From positions 1,240,001 to 1,304,000 of the forward strand of contig NZ_LT906441.1 in assembly GCF_900186975.1 (NCBI RefSeq): 64,000 nucleotides of DNA, given 5' to 3'. Below, in pieces: positions 32,245-41,158 of the stretch (position 1 is the stretch's first letter; the number at the start of each line of letters is the position of its first letter). This stretch comes from Cutibacterium granulosum. Its GTDB lineage: Bacteria > Actinomycetota > Actinomycetes > Propionibacteriales > Propionibacteriaceae. The position numbers and the translations under genes were made by a program. A model generated the notes under the pieces. It worked only from the letters and a program-made list of their open reading frames with translations, had not been told where the DNA came from and did not search any database.

Positions 32245-33849
32245 ATGCGGGTGCTGCAGGTCAATGATGTTGAGGTTCGAGTCGGTGCCCGGTTGCTGCT
32301 CAAGCCCGTGAGTTTTCAGGTCATTGCTGGCGACAAGATTGGTCTGGTGGGCCGAAATGGCGCCGGCAAGACGACGCTCACCCGCATCCTTGCCGGTGAA
32401 GGTCTCCCGACGTCGGGTACGGTACGACGCACCGGTACGTTGGGCTACCTGCCGCAGGATCCACGCGACCCGGACATGGACACCCTGGCTCGGGACCGGA
32501 TCCTCCAGGCCCGTGGGCTGGACCATCTGCTGGACCGTATGCACGACCTGGAACAGACCATGGCGACGGCCACCGGCGAGGAACGCGACCGTGCCATGGA
32601 CAAGTACACCAAGGCCGAGGCCCGTCTGGTCGCAGCTGGTGGCTACGGGGCCGAGGCTGAGGCGGCACGTATCTCGTCCAACCTGGCGCTGCCCGACCGG
32701 GTGCTCTCCCAACCGTTGAGGAATCTCTCCGGCGGTCAGCGGCGCCGGGTGGAACTTGCCCGCATCCTCTTCTCCGGGGCCGACACCCTGCTGCTCGACG
32801 AGCCCACCAACCACCTGGACGCCGACTCCATCGTCTGGCTGCGGAGTTTCCTGCAGTCATACTCCGGTGGCGTCCTCATGATCAGCCACGACACGGATCT
32901 GGTGGAGGCCACCGTCAACAAGGTGTTCCACCTGGACGCCAACCGCTCGACGATCGACATCTACTCCATGGGGTGGAAGCTCTACCTGCGCCAGCGCGCT
33001 GCCGACGAGAAACGTCGCCACAAGGAGCGCATCAACGCCGAACGCAAGGCCTCGGCCCTACAGGCCCAGGCCGAGAAGATGGGGGCCAAGGCCACCAAGG
33101 CCGTCGCTGCCAAGAACATGGCACGACGAGCAGAACGCATGCTCGACGCCGTGGAGGGGGAGCGAGCCGCCGACAAGGTGGCCGCCATCCGGTTCCCGGA
33201 GCCCGCACCATGCGGCAAGACGCCTCTCATGGCCAGGAACCTCACCAAGACCTACGGTTCCCTGGAGGTCTTCACCGGGGTGGACCTGGCGATCGATCGT
33301 GGCAGTCAGGTCGTCATCCTGGGGCTCAATGGTGCCGGCAAGACGACCCTGCTGCGCATCCTGGCCGGTGCCGAGCAGCCCGACACCGGAGAGGTCATTG
33401 CGGGGCACGGGCTCAGGATCGGCTACTTCGCCCAGGAGCACGATCTGCTCGACATGGACCGCACGATCTTGGAGAACATGGCCTCGGCCGCCCAGGACCT
33501 CAACGAGACCGAGATGCGCAAGATCCTCGGCTCGTTCCTCTTCACCGGTGACGACGTCGACAAGCCGGTGCGGGTACTTTCCGGTGGTGAGAAGACCCGA
33601 GTGGCCCTGGCCACCTTGGTGGTGTCCTCGGCCAACGTCCTGCTGCTCGACGAACCCACCAACAACCTTGATCCAGCCAGCCGGGAGCAGGTGCTGGGTG
33701 CCATCGCCAACTTCGGCGGGGCCATCGTCCTCGTCACCCACGACGAGGGAGCAGTGCGAGCTCTCGAGCCCGATCGCGTCCTCATGCTGCCCGACGGGGT
33801 GGAGGACATGTGGGGGGACGACTACGCCGAGCTCATCTCGTTGTCGTGA
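32245..33849 (+). CDS. ABC-F family ATPase (ribosome-associated)
   Basis: A soluble tandem-ABC protein; the family acts on the ribosome in translation regulation or antibiotic protection. It has 534 residues and no transmembrane segments. The first NBD has Walker A GRNGAGKTT, signature LSGGQRRR and DEPTNHLD. A charged coiled-coil interdomain linker (P-site tRNA interaction motif region, about 240-320, Arg/Lys/Ala-rich) follows. The second NBD has GLNGAGKTT, LSGGEKTR and DEPTNNLD. Start: ATG 32245 giving MRVLQVNDVEV; upstream in-frame codons run through a hairpin. The hairpin at 32223-32240 would mask initiation. Whether it is a housekeeping or resistance type cannot be told. Confidence 0.92.
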   Translation: MRVLQVNDVEVRVGARLLLKPVSFQVIAGDKIGLVGRNGAGKTTLTRILAGEGLPTSGTVRRTGTLGYLPQDPRDPDMDTLARDRILQARGLDHLLDRMHDLEQTMATATGEERDRAMDKYTKAEARLVAAGGYGAEAEAARISSNLALPDRVLSQPLRNLSGGQRRRVELARILFSGADTLLLDEPTNHLDADSIVWLRSFLQSYSGGVLMISHDTDLVEATVNKVFHLDANRSTIDIYSMGWKLYLRQRAADEKRRHKERINAERKASALQAQAEKMGAKATKAVAAKNMARRAERMLDAVEGERAADKVAAIRFPEPAPCGKTPLMARNLTKTYGSLEVFTGVDLAIDRGSQVVILGLNGAGKTTLLRILAGAEQPDTGEVIAGHGLRIGYFAQEHDLLDMDRTILENMASAAQDLNETEMRKILGSFLFTGDDVDKPVRVLSGGEKTRVALATLVVSSANVLLLDEPTNNLDPASREQVLGAIANFGGAIVLVTHDEGAVRALEPDRVLMLPDGVEDMWGDDYAELISLS

Positions 33850-33939
33850 CTACCAGCGGTGATGAGCGTGACGTCATAAAATGTCACACACTCGTGTTCT
33901 GCGATGTCACCCTTGTGCCCATGGCCATCAGGAGGTTTC

Positions 33940-34581
33940 ATGCCCACCCGTCCACCCCGTCTCGTCGGGGCCGAACGTCAGGCCATGGCGCGTGAGCTTG
34001 CCCATCGCTACGAACAGGGCGCGTCGATCCGGGCTCTGGCCCGAGAGATTGGACGATCCTACGGTCTGTGTCAGAGGTTGCTGACGGAGGCCGGGGTGCA
34101 GTTTCGGGCTCGTGGTGGGGCCAATCCAGCATCGCCACAGGTTCGGGCCCAACAGGCCCATCGTTCAGAAGGCCCCAGCCACGGCCCAATGACTGGCCCG
34201 GATTCCCCTGCCCGTGAGCAGTCCCATGACGAGGCCCGTGAGCATCCCCATGACGAGAAGGGTGTCATTCCTCCCGACCCGTCGGAGTCCCGGGAGGATT
34301 CCGACGCTCCCTCGACGTCCGAACTCAAGTCTGACCTCAAGAAGGCCAGGAAACACGCCAAGGCTGCGCGACACAAGGCTGACAAGGCTCGTCGCAAGGC
34401 CAGGAAGATCAAGAAGAAGAACGGTGCCTCGAAGGCCAAGCGCAAGGCAGCGGTCAAGAAGGCCAAGCGCAAGGCTCGCAAGGCTGAGAAGGCGCAGCGA
34501 GTGTTCGAACAGGCCGAGTCGGCGCTGGAACGGGCCCGGCACGCGGCGAGGAGCCGTCCGGCGGCCGATGCCGGAGAATGA
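33940..34581 (+). CDS. Helix-turn-helix protein with Lys/Ala-rich tail
   Basis: The 213 residues start with an HTH domain typical of actinobacterial proteins (about 10-60: MARELAHRYEQGASIRALAREIGRSYGLCQRLLTEAGVQFRARGG). An acidic, low-complexity His/Ser/Asp linker (70-125) follows. The last ~80 residues are extremely Lys/Ala/Arg-rich and predicted to form a long helix (KKARKHAKAARHKADKAR...), as in nucleoid-associated or H1-like proteins. Start: ATG 33940 with a perfect AGGAGG. DNA binding is likely, but its target is unknown. It is flanked by ABC-F and a convergent methyltransferase gene. Confidence 0.8.
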   Translation: MPTRPPRLVGAERQAMARELAHRYEQGASIRALAREIGRSYGLCQRLLTEAGVQFRARGGANPASPQVRAQQAHRSEGPSHGPMTGPDSPAREQSHDEAREHPHDEKGVIPPDPSESREDSDAPSTSELKSDLKKARKHAKAARHKADKARRKARKIKKKNGASKAKRKAAVKKAKRKARKAEKAQRVFEQAESALERARHAARSRPAADAGE

Positions 34582-34615
34582 CCCTTGCCGGGGTGGGACG
34601 TGGCGTCCTCAGCAT

Positions 34616-35482
34616 TCACCCATCGACTTCCATCGCCGCATGTGATGCCGTCCTGTGCAGTGTGGTCACCTCCAGGGCAACGGTGACATCCACCGAGTCA
34701 TCCAGGTGCGCAGCAGCGGCATGGTGGGCGCTCGGTCCCATGGCCACGACGTCGGCAGCCAGGTCTGGTTCGAGTGTCACCGTCCTGCGAATGTGATCGC
34801 GAGCCACCGGTTCGAAGGATCCGGACAATGACGCGAGCAGGGTGGACTGCTTGTGTGGTGCGACCGAGATCATCCTTGTGAGGTCCCTCAACTGCATCAG
34901 GTGGTCCGCCATGGGGGTGACGACGACGAGGGTTCCCCCGTCGGGGAGGACGCGAGCGAACTCGGCACGGTTGCGTGGCGCGAAGATGCACATGATCGCG
35001 TCCACCTGGCCGTCGCGCAGCGGGATCTGCTGCCAGGTGTCGGCCACCACGGCAGACATCCGGGGATGGGCCACGGCAGCGCGTCGCACCGCAGCGGGGG
35101 AGATGTCGGTCGCCAATCCCTGTGCCGGTGCGCCCAGCCGGTCCAGCACCGCTGCCAGATGAAACCCGGTTCCGGCACCCACCTCAAGAATGCGGCGTGC
35201 GCCGTGCAGACGACGAGCCAGCAGATCGTCCACCGGGTCGAGCAACCCGCTGGACAGCACTCGGGTGCGGGCGTCAAGCATCGCGGCGGTGTCGGCATTG
35301 ACGCCGGCCGGACCAGCCGTCATGGTGGCATATCCCTGCCTGGCCACGTCAATGGTGTGGCGGTGCGGGCAGACAAGGCTGGTGCCGTCCGCCGTGAGTC
35401 GCTGCCAGCAGCCTTGCCGGGCACACACGGGGCAGGCCAACCAGTCGATGACCGGTTGCAGACGCTCAATGTGTGCGACCAT
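34616..35482 (-). CDS. 23S rRNA (guanine-N1)-methyltransferase, RlmA family
   Basis: SAM-dependent methyltransferase of the RlmA(I)/RlmA(II)/TlrB family that methylates G745 or G748 in helix 35 of 23S rRNA. It has 288 residues: an N-terminal Zn finger with four Cys/His ligands (LACPVC...GCWQ...LVCPHRH), then a Rossmann domain with motif I LEVGAGTGFHL, GLATDIS and the characteristic MCIFAPRNRAEFARVL. Members in producers give tylosin resistance; this chromosomal copy is likely housekeeping. Start: ATG 35482 with GAGGAGAG. Upstream open codons lack similarity. Which G is methylated is unresolved. Confidence 0.88.
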   Translation of the reverse strand: MVAHIERLQPVIDWLACPVCARQGCWQRLTADGTSLVCPHRHTIDVARQGYATMTAGPAGVNADTAAMLDARTRVLSSGLLDPVDDLLARRLHGARRILEVGAGTGFHLAAVLDRLGAPAQGLATDISPAAVRRAAVAHPRMSAVVADTWQQIPLRDGQVDAIMCIFAPRNRAEFARVLPDGGTLVVVTPMADHLMQLRDLTRMISVAPHKQSTLLASLSGSFEPVARDHIRRTVTLEPDLAADVVAMGPSAHHAAAAHLDDSVDVTVALEVTTLHRTASHAAMEVDG

Positions 35483-35668
35483 GTCTCTCCTCGGTGGGCA
35501 TGTACAGCGACTGTACCCTGCCCCCAGCACACGGCGGTCTGGCGTCAACGCCATCCGTGAGGTTTCTGTGCCGAAGTCTGGTAACAGGGCCGAAGGGTGA
35601 GCAACAGGAGTGCGAGCACCGGGGGAGCAGCACCGACACGCAACTGCAGGGAGAATTCGGCACCAACT

Positions 35669-35716
35669 GATTTCAACCCGTCCGGATTTCAGCCCGTCGC
35701 GACTTTTGACCCAGCA
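35669..35716. repeat. 16-bp tandem repeat before fabG
   Basis: GATTTCAACCCGTCCG (35669-35684) and GATTTCAGCCCGTCGC (35685-35700), followed by a weaker third unit (35701-35716). It lies 26 bp upstream of the fabG -10. Confidence 0.65.
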
Positions 35717-35741
35717 ATGGGCGTCAGAGCGCCCAGCGCGC

Positions 35742-35747
35742 TAGGTT
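35742..35747 (+). promoter_or_regulatory. -10 element (TAGGTT) of leaderless fabG
   Basis: TAGGTT ends 6 nt before the fabG ATG; no Shine-Dalgarno. A small hairpin GGGCG/CGCCC (35719-35734) lies just upstream. Confidence 0.5.
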
Positions 35748-35753
35748 TACGGT

Positions 35754-36479
35754 ATGAGCGAACAGCAAGTCAATGCAGGCCGTGTCGCCCTGGTCACTGG
35801 CGGATCCCGAGGAATCGGCGCTGCCATCGCCGCTGCACTGGCCCAGGCAGGCTACCGAGTTGCCGCCACCAGCCGATCTGGGAAGGCCCCCGACGGTGTG
35901 CTTCCGGTGGTGTGTGACGTCACCGACTCCGAATCCGTGGACCACGCCTTCACCACCGTCGAGGAGCAGCTCGGACCGGTCGAGGTGCTCGTCGCCAACG
36001 CCGGGGTTACCCGCGATGGGCTGCTGGCACGCATGAAGGAGGACGACTTCACCTCGGTCGTCGACACGAATCTCACCGGCACCTACCGGGTCGTGCGTCG
36101 AGCCGCCCGTGGCATGACACGAGCCCGGTTCGGCCGAATCGTCGCGATCTCCTCGGTGGTGGGGCTGCTGGGTTCCGCCGGTCAGGTGAACTACGCCGCC
36201 TCCAAGTCCGCAATGATCGGTCTGGCCCGCTCGGTGGCCCGGGAACTGGGGTCACGTGGCGTCACCGCGAACCTCGTCGCTCCCGGATTCATCAACACCG
36301 ACATGACCGCCGGGCTGCCGGAGAAGACCGTCGCGAGCTATCTCGAACGCATCCCCGCCAAGCGGCTGGGTGAGGTGGACGACGTCGTCGCCGCTGTGAA
36401 GTTCCTCGTCAGCGACGAGGCCGGCTACATCAACGGAACCGTGCTGCCCGTCGACGGTGGCCTGGTCATGGGGCACTGA
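35754..36479 (+). CDS. fabG: 3-oxoacyl-[ACP] reductase
   Basis: NADPH-dependent short-chain reductase of fatty acid elongation. It has 241 residues: TGGSRGIG cofactor loop, NAGVTRDGLLARM, the catalytic Ser in ISSVVGLLG and Y-x3-K in NYAASKSAM, and the FabG-typical C-terminus EAGYINGTVLPVDGGLVM. It corresponds to MabA (FabG1) of mycobacteria, where it also precedes inhA. Here fabI lies 104 bp downstream, with its own Shine-Dalgarno, probably co-transcribed. Start ATG 35754 (leaderless). Confidence 0.93.
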   Translation: MSEQQVNAGRVALVTGGSRGIGAAIAAALAQAGYRVAATSRSGKAPDGVLPVVCDVTDSESVDHAFTTVEEQLGPVEVLVANAGVTRDGLLARMKEDDFTSVVDTNLTGTYRVVRRAARGMTRARFGRIVAISSVVGLLGSAGQVNYAASKSAMIGLARSVARELGSRGVTANLVAPGFINTDMTAGLPEKTVASYLERIPAKRLGEVDDVVAAVKFLVSDEAGYINGTVLPVDGGLVMGH

Positions 36480-36583
36480 CCACAGCTCAGCCAACAGCTT
36501 GCGTGGCACCCAGCAGTCATGACCGAGGCCAGTCACGACTGAGGCCGACAATTCACGATCACAATTCTCTGAAAGGAATGTTC

Positions 36584-37357
36584 ATGGGACTCCTTGACGG
36601 ACGCACCATCCTCGTCACCGGTGTGACGATGCCCACCTCCATCGCGTTCCGCGCCGCCCAGCTCGCCCAGCAGGAGGGTGCCCGGGTCATCGTCTCCAAT
36701 CTGGAGCGGGCCATCGGCGCCACCCGACGGGCAGTGCGCCGACTCGACGTCGAACCAGACGTCATCGAGCTCGACGTCACCGATGCCGATCAGCTGACGG
36801 CCCTGCCGTCGGTGCTCAACGATCTTGGTGTGGACAAGCTCGACGGTGTCGTCCATGCAATCGCCTTCGCCAACCCGGAACGTGCCCTGGGTGGTGCCTT
36901 CCTGAGCACCGAGTGGGACGACGTCGATGTCGCGCTGCACACCTCGACCTACTCCTACGTGGCGCTGGCTCGCGCCCTGGCACCGATGCTGACGCAGGAC
37001 GCCTCGGTCGTCGGACTCACCTTCGACGCCACCGTCAGCTGGCCGTTCTACGACTGGATGGGGGTGGCCAAGGCAGGTCTGGAGTCGGCCAACCGCTACC
37101 TCGCCCGATACCTCGGCAAGGACGGCATTCGCTGCAACCTCGTGGCAGCCGGCCCGCTGGACACCGTTGCCAAGAAGGCCATCCCGGGGGCCTCGCAGTT
37201 CAACGACGTCTGGTCCGAACGTGCCCCGCTGGGCTGGGACCCCAAGGACAGCACGGCCGTGGCCAGGGCGATCGTCTCCCTGCTCTCGGACTGGTTCCCC
37301 GCCACCACCGGCGAGATGATCCACGTCGACGGCGGTCTGCACTCCACCGGGGCCTGA
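36584..37357 (+). CDS. fabI: Enoyl-[ACP] reductase (NADH), FabI/InhA type
   Basis: Last step of each fatty acid elongation round. The 257 residues show the divergent SDR features of FabI/InhA: TGVTMPTSIAF instead of TGxxxGIG, the catalytic Tyr and Lys in FYDWMGVAKAGLESANRYLARYLG, and a substrate loop DTVAKKAIPG. This is closer to InhA of mycobacteria than to E. coli FabI (SIA, YDWM). Start: ATG 36584 with GAAAGGAA at 7 nt. It follows fabG as in the mabA-inhA pair. No mycolate genes are nearby, so it is likely the general type II FAS reductase. Confidence 0.93.
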   Translation: MGLLDGRTILVTGVTMPTSIAFRAAQLAQQEGARVIVSNLERAIGATRRAVRRLDVEPDVIELDVTDADQLTALPSVLNDLGVDKLDGVVHAIAFANPERALGGAFLSTEWDDVDVALHTSTYSYVALARALAPMLTQDASVVGLTFDATVSWPFYDWMGVAKAGLESANRYLARYLGKDGIRCNLVAAGPLDTVAKKAIPGASQFNDVWSERAPLGWDPKDSTAVARAIVSLLSDWFPATTGEMIHVDGGLHSTGA

Positions 37358-37421
37358 GAAACCACCTCCCTCGGCACTGGCGAAGATCTGCACCGCCCGA
37401 CGCACTCACGTTCCGTGCCCT

Positions 37422-37451
37422 CGGCCCCTGAGAACCCGGCCCCTGAGGGTC
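37422..37451. repeat. 15-bp tandem duplication after fabI
   Basis: CGGCCCCTGAGAACC (37422-37436) and CGGCCCCTGAGGGTC (37437-37451) lie between the convergent fabI and the unknown gene at 37462. Confidence 0.65.
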
Positions 37452-37461
37452 GGGGAGGGGA

Positions 37462-38265
37462 TCAGTGTGGTGGACGGGCGGTTCTGGGCCACGCCGTTGC
37501 GGCAGTGATGGCCTGTCCTGCGGCGTGGCGCAGGTGGTACAGCGCATCCAGCCTGGTTCGCACGCCGTGGGCGGTGAGTACCTCGTGCGCCGAGTCCAGC
37601 CCGGCCTGGCATGCGTGCCACACCGTCCAGGCCGTCTCCAGCACGGCCTGGTCCCCGCTGGAGTATCCGCTGCCGAGCCGGGGAGCCACGGTGTCCGGAC
37701 GCTCACCGGCGCTCAGCCCCAGACCCTCCAGCAGGTCGGCCGTATGACGCATCTGGGCGCGCAGTTCCTGCAGCGCCTCCAGAGGTGACATCGGGGGCAG
37801 TGGGGGATTGGCCCGTAGGATCCGCCAGTGGACACCGTGCCCCACCCTGGTGCCGATCCACATCGTTCCTGCCCACGCACCTTGGTGACAGATCACCGCT
37901 GTCCCGGTATCGAGAGCCTCGGAGACGATCCGTGCCGGGCCACGCAGCCCGGCGTAGTTGCCGGGAGTGGGCAGCACCAGCTCCCAGGCGGTCGGTGCCT
38001 CGGGGTCCGTGCGTACGATGCCGGCTGCTGCGCTTTCCGGCGCACGTGTGTGACCGACTCCTCCGTGCTCCAGCCGTGCCAAGGCCTGACGGATGGGCAG
38101 GGAGGCGATGGGATCGTGGTCGGGCAGCGCCAACAACTCATCCGGATCGTTGACGTGGTGGGCCACCGCCCACCGGTTGAGGTGTTCCTCGGCGTGGGCC
38201 GCCGTCGTGGTGCCAGCCGCCAGCGCATTGAGCAGACAGGTCAGACGCAACGAAATCTCGAGCAC
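37462..38265 (-). CDS. Hypothetical protein, 267 residues
   Basis: I do not recognise a family. It is a soluble, Trp- and His-containing protein, mostly helical at the ends, with a central part WELVLPTPGNYAGLRGPARIVSEAL...HQGAWAGTMWIG. No signal or transmembrane segment. Start: GTG 38265 with TATCCT (38272-38277, complement) 6 nt upstream, matching the leaderless geometry. The ATG at 38328 is in frame but would overlap the start codon of the divergent ABC gene. It is divergent from the ABC ATPase at 38327, so the two may share control. Confidence 0.65.
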   Translation of the reverse strand: MLEISLRLTCLLNALAAGTTTAAHAEEHLNRWAVAHHVNDPDELLALPDHDPIASLPIRQALARLEHGGVGHTRAPESAAAGIVRTDPEAPTAWELVLPTPGNYAGLRGPARIVSEALDTGTAVICHQGAWAGTMWIGTRVGHGVHWRILRANPPLPPMSPLEALQELRAQMRHTADLLEGLGLSAGERPDTVAPRLGSGYSSGDQAVLETAWTVWHACQAGLDSAHEVLTAHGVRTRLDALYHLRHAAGQAITAATAWPRTARPPH

Positions 38266-38271
38266 CCCACG

Positions 38272-38319
38272 AGGATATGCGCGCGGCACTGGTTGAGGCA
38301 GCTCGTGGTGAGGTAGGTT
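38272..38319. promoter_or_regulatory. Divergent leaderless promoter pair
   Basis: Minus-strand TATCCT (complement of 38272-38277) serves the gene ending at 37462. Plus-strand TAGGTT (38314-38319) ends 7 nt before the ABC gene ATG. The start codons are only 61 bp apart, so -35 regions must interleave. Confidence 0.45.
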
Positions 38320-38326
38320 CGCTGTC

Positions 38327-39112
38327 ATGAGTGCAGTGGTGCAGCTGGCCGATGTCACCGTGCGGCGCGGGAACAATGTGATCCTCAACGACCTCGACTG
38401 GACCGTCATGGACGACGAGTGCTGGGTGATCGTCGGCCCCAACGGTGCTGGCAAGACGACCCTGCTGCAGATCCTCGCCGCCCAGACGTTTCCCACCACT
38501 GGTCTGGTGGGGATCCTGGACGAGATCCTCGGCGCGGTCGACGTCTTCGACCTGCGTCCCCGGATCGGCATGTGTTCGTCTGCGCTGGCACACCGCATCC
38601 CCGACGAGGAAACCGTGCATGACCTCATCGTGTCGGCTGCCTGGGCGGTGCTCGGCCGCCGTGGCGAGACCTACGACCCCACCGACGAGGCCCGCGCCGA
38701 TGAACTCATCGCCCGAATGGGGCTGGCCGGCAAGCAGACGCGCCGTTACGGGACCCTCAGCGAGGGGGAACGCAAACGGGTGGAGATTGCTCGGGCCCTC
38801 ATGACCGACCCGGAACTGCTGCTGCTCGACGAACCCGCAGCGGGGCTGGACCTTGCCGGACGAGAACAGTTGGTCTCGGTACTCGGGGAACTGTGCACCG
38901 ATCCAGCGGCTCCCGCCACGGTGCTCGTCACCCACCATCTGGAGGAGATCCCGGCTGGGATCACCCATGCCCTGGTCCTGGACGAGGGACGGATCGTGCA
39001 GGCTGGCCCGATCGAGCAGACCCTCACCGCCGAGGTGCTCGGCACGGCATTCGGGTTGCCGCTGGTGGTGAGCCATGATGACGGGCGATGGAGCGCTCGG
39101 GCGGTGCGGTGA
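38327..39112 (+). CDS. ABC transporter ATP-binding protein without a membrane partner
   Basis: A single NBD of 261 residues. Walker A GPNGAGKTT, signature written YGTLSEGERKRVEIARAL (LSEGE rather than LSGGQ), Walker B LLLLDEPAAGLD, H-loop VTHHLEEIP. The signature and sequence resemble the ModF/'iron-type' orphan ATPases. No permease is adjacent. Instead NfeD and SPFH genes follow at 3 nt and 123 nt, a recurring actinobacterial cluster. Whether it works in transport or in another ATP-driven process is open. Confidence 0.85.
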   Translation: MSAVVQLADVTVRRGNNVILNDLDWTVMDDECWVIVGPNGAGKTTLLQILAAQTFPTTGLVGILDEILGAVDVFDLRPRIGMCSSALAHRIPDEETVHDLIVSAAWAVLGRRGETYDPTDEARADELIARMGLAGKQTRRYGTLSEGERKRVEIARALMTDPELLLLDEPAAGLDLAGREQLVSVLGELCTDPAAPATVLVTHHLEEIPAGITHALVLDEGRIVQAGPIEQTLTAEVLGTAFGLPLVVSHDDGRWSARAVR

Positions 39113-39115
39113 GTC

Positions 39116-39580
39116 ATGAGCCTGTTTGACGACAACGCCTGGATCGGCTGGTTGATGGCCGCAGCTGTGCTCGGTTGCCTCGAGATGCTCACGGCAGACT
39201 TCACCCTGCTCATGCTGGCGGTCGGGGCTGCGGCTGGAGCAGCTGCCGCTGCAATTGCTCCCGGTATGTGGGTGGTACAGGTCGTGGTGGCTGCCCTGGT
39301 CGCCGGACTGTTGCTCGCCCTGCTACGCCCCACCCTGCTGCGCAGGGTGCGTGACTCGGTGGGCTACCGCTCCTCCTTGGACATTCTGGTCGGATCGACG
39401 GGATATGCCCTCGGCGAGGTCACCGACCATTCCGGGACGGTGCACGTCAACGGAGACACGTGGACGGCACGACTCGTGGATGCGGCAGGCCCAGTCGAGG
39501 ACGGGGACCGTGTTGAGGTGTACGCCGTGGAGGGGACGACGTTGCTCGTCTATCCGAGTACTGGCCAGCTTGATCGCTGA
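39116..39580 (+). CDS. NfeD family membrane protein
   Basis: The 154 residues include three or four transmembrane segments in the N-terminal half (about 12-70, Ala/Val-rich) and a C-terminal OB-fold NfeDC domain (about 85-150: SSLDILVGSTGYALGEVTDHSGTVHVNGDTWTARLVDAAGPVEDGDRVEVYAVEGTTLLV). NfeD proteins are partners of SPFH proteins in membrane microdomains. Start ATG 39116, 3 nt after the ABC gene, coupled. The SPFH gene follows at 39704. Confidence 0.92.
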   Translation: MSLFDDNAWIGWLMAAAVLGCLEMLTADFTLLMLAVGAAAGAAAAAIAPGMWVVQVVVAALVAGLLLALLRPTLLRRVRDSVGYRSSLDILVGSTGYALGEVTDHSGTVHVNGDTWTARLVDAAGPVEDGDRVEVYAVEGTTLLVYPSTGQLDR

Positions 39581-39703
39581 CGTCTGCTTCCCCTCACCCG
39601 ACGGAGGTATTGCCAGTGGCAGAATGGGCCATGCATGATTTTGGGTGGGAGAGGTGACACCTGAAGTATTCGCCTCACATGGTGTTGCAGAGAGGAAGCG
39701 GTT

Positions 39704-41026
39704 GTGCCCGGAGGAACCATCGTCGCCGTTATCATTCTGGTCGTCGTCCTGGTGGCCATTGGATCGACCATCAAGATCATCAGTCAACAACAGATCGGGC
39801 TGGTGGAACGGCTCGGAAAGTACCATCGTCGTCTCAATCCCGGACCACACCTCATGCTCCCCTTCATCGACCGAGTCAGGTACACCCTTGACATGCGCGA
39901 GCAGGTCGTCCCGTTCCCGCCGCAGGGCGTCATCACCGAGGACAACCTCATGGTCAACATCGACTCGGTGATCTACTTCCAGATCGTCGACCCGGAGCGC
40001 GCAGCCTACGAGGCCCAGTCGTACAAGACGGCCATCGAACAGCTGACAATGACCACCTTGCGCAACATCATCGGCGGTATGGACATGGAGGCCGCTCTCA
40101 CCAGCCGTGAGGAGATCAACCAGAAGCTACGTCTCGTCCTCGACGAGGCCACCGGCAAGTGGGGCATCAAGGTCAATCGCGTTGAGCTGCGTGCCATCGA
40201 GCCGCCGCCCACCATTCGCGACGCCATGGAGAAGGGCGCCCGTGCCGAACGCGACAAGCGGGCCTCGATCCTGTTGGCCGAGGGACAGCGGCAGTCACAG
40301 ATCCTTGCTGCCGGCGGTGACCGGGAGTCGGCCATCCTGCGTGCCCAGGGTGAGCGAGAGGCGGCCGTCCTGCAGGCCCAGGCAGACCGTCAGGCCCAGA
40401 TGCTGCGTGCCGAGGGCGAGGCCCAGGCCATCACGACCGTGTTCAACGCCATTCATGCCGGACAACCCGATCAAGGGCTGCTGGCCTACCAGTACATGCA
40501 GATGTTGCCAGACTTGGCTCACGGCGACTCCAACAAGGTGTGGGTCGTACCATCCGAGCTCACCGATGCCCTGCGCGGGCTGGGCTCGATGGTTGGCCAC
40601 GGTGAGTCGGAGGAGACGGGGTCGTACCGCCCTGCCGATCCGACGCATTTCCAGCCCCCGGAGAAGATCGACGTCTTTTCCGAGATCGAGGCCCAGAAGG
40701 CCGACGAGAAGAAGTCGTCCGACGCCACCGTGCAGAAGGCCATAGACGAGGCGGCCAAACTGGAATCGCCCGGGAACCGTCCCCGCATGACCCGACGTGC
40801 TCAACCGCAGCAGGTCGGTCCCGGCAGTGATCGGCAAGGCAGCAACACGCAGCTGACCACGACTCCCGATGAGGGGTTGCCATCTGCTCGCGGTGACGAC
40901 TTCGCCTCCGCCCACGGCAACTCAGATTCCGGCCACGGCACCAACCATCCTGCTCATGATGACGAATCCGATGAACCTCGGCAGCAGTCCCGGGGCCAGG
41001 AGGGTGACGACCCGGAGCAGGGATGA
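39704..41026 (+). CDS. SPFH/Band 7 (stomatin-like) membrane protein
   Basis: A scaffold protein of membrane microdomains. It has 440 residues: one N-terminal transmembrane segment (about 3-25), the SPFH domain (about 28-180: SQQQIGLVERLGKYHRRLNPGPHLMLPFIDRV, TEDNLMVNIDSVIYFQIVDP), then a long coiled coil with EGQRQSQILAAGGDRESAILRAQGEREA repeats (to about 250), the conserved LPDLAHGDSNKVWVVPSEL, and a ~130-residue disordered tail that is charged and His/Ser-rich. Start: GTG 39704 with GAGAGGAAG. Stomatin-NfeD partners often modulate proteolysis or membrane fluidity; its precise role here is unknown. Confidence 0.92.
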   Translation: MPGGTIVAVIILVVVLVAIGSTIKIISQQQIGLVERLGKYHRRLNPGPHLMLPFIDRVRYTLDMREQVVPFPPQGVITEDNLMVNIDSVIYFQIVDPERAAYEAQSYKTAIEQLTMTTLRNIIGGMDMEAALTSREEINQKLRLVLDEATGKWGIKVNRVELRAIEPPPTIRDAMEKGARAERDKRASILLAEGQRQSQILAAGGDRESAILRAQGEREAAVLQAQADRQAQMLRAEGEAQAITTVFNAIHAGQPDQGLLAYQYMQMLPDLAHGDSNKVWVVPSELTDALRGLGSMVGHGESEETGSYRPADPTHFQPPEKIDVFSEIEAQKADEKKSSDATVQKAIDEAAKLESPGNRPRMTRRAQPQQVGPGSDRQGSNTQLTTTPDEGLPSARGDDFASAHGNSDSGHGTNHPAHDDESDEPRQQSRGQEGDDPEQG

Positions 41027-41158
41027 GACGTCGGGGCGTTCCCGGGGGACGTGTCTCCCCGGAAGCCCTGGTCACTGCTGCGAACATGCGGCACGCCGGG
41101 CAACGGTGTGACAACTGTGGATCCCCACCGATCGGCGGCTGTCCGTTCGACAGCCCGA

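Noticed and set aside
38266-38628. N-terminal extension of the unknown protein at 37462 up to 38628
   Set aside because: The extension is antisense to the ABC ATPase; a GTG at 38265 with a well-placed -10 is a better start.
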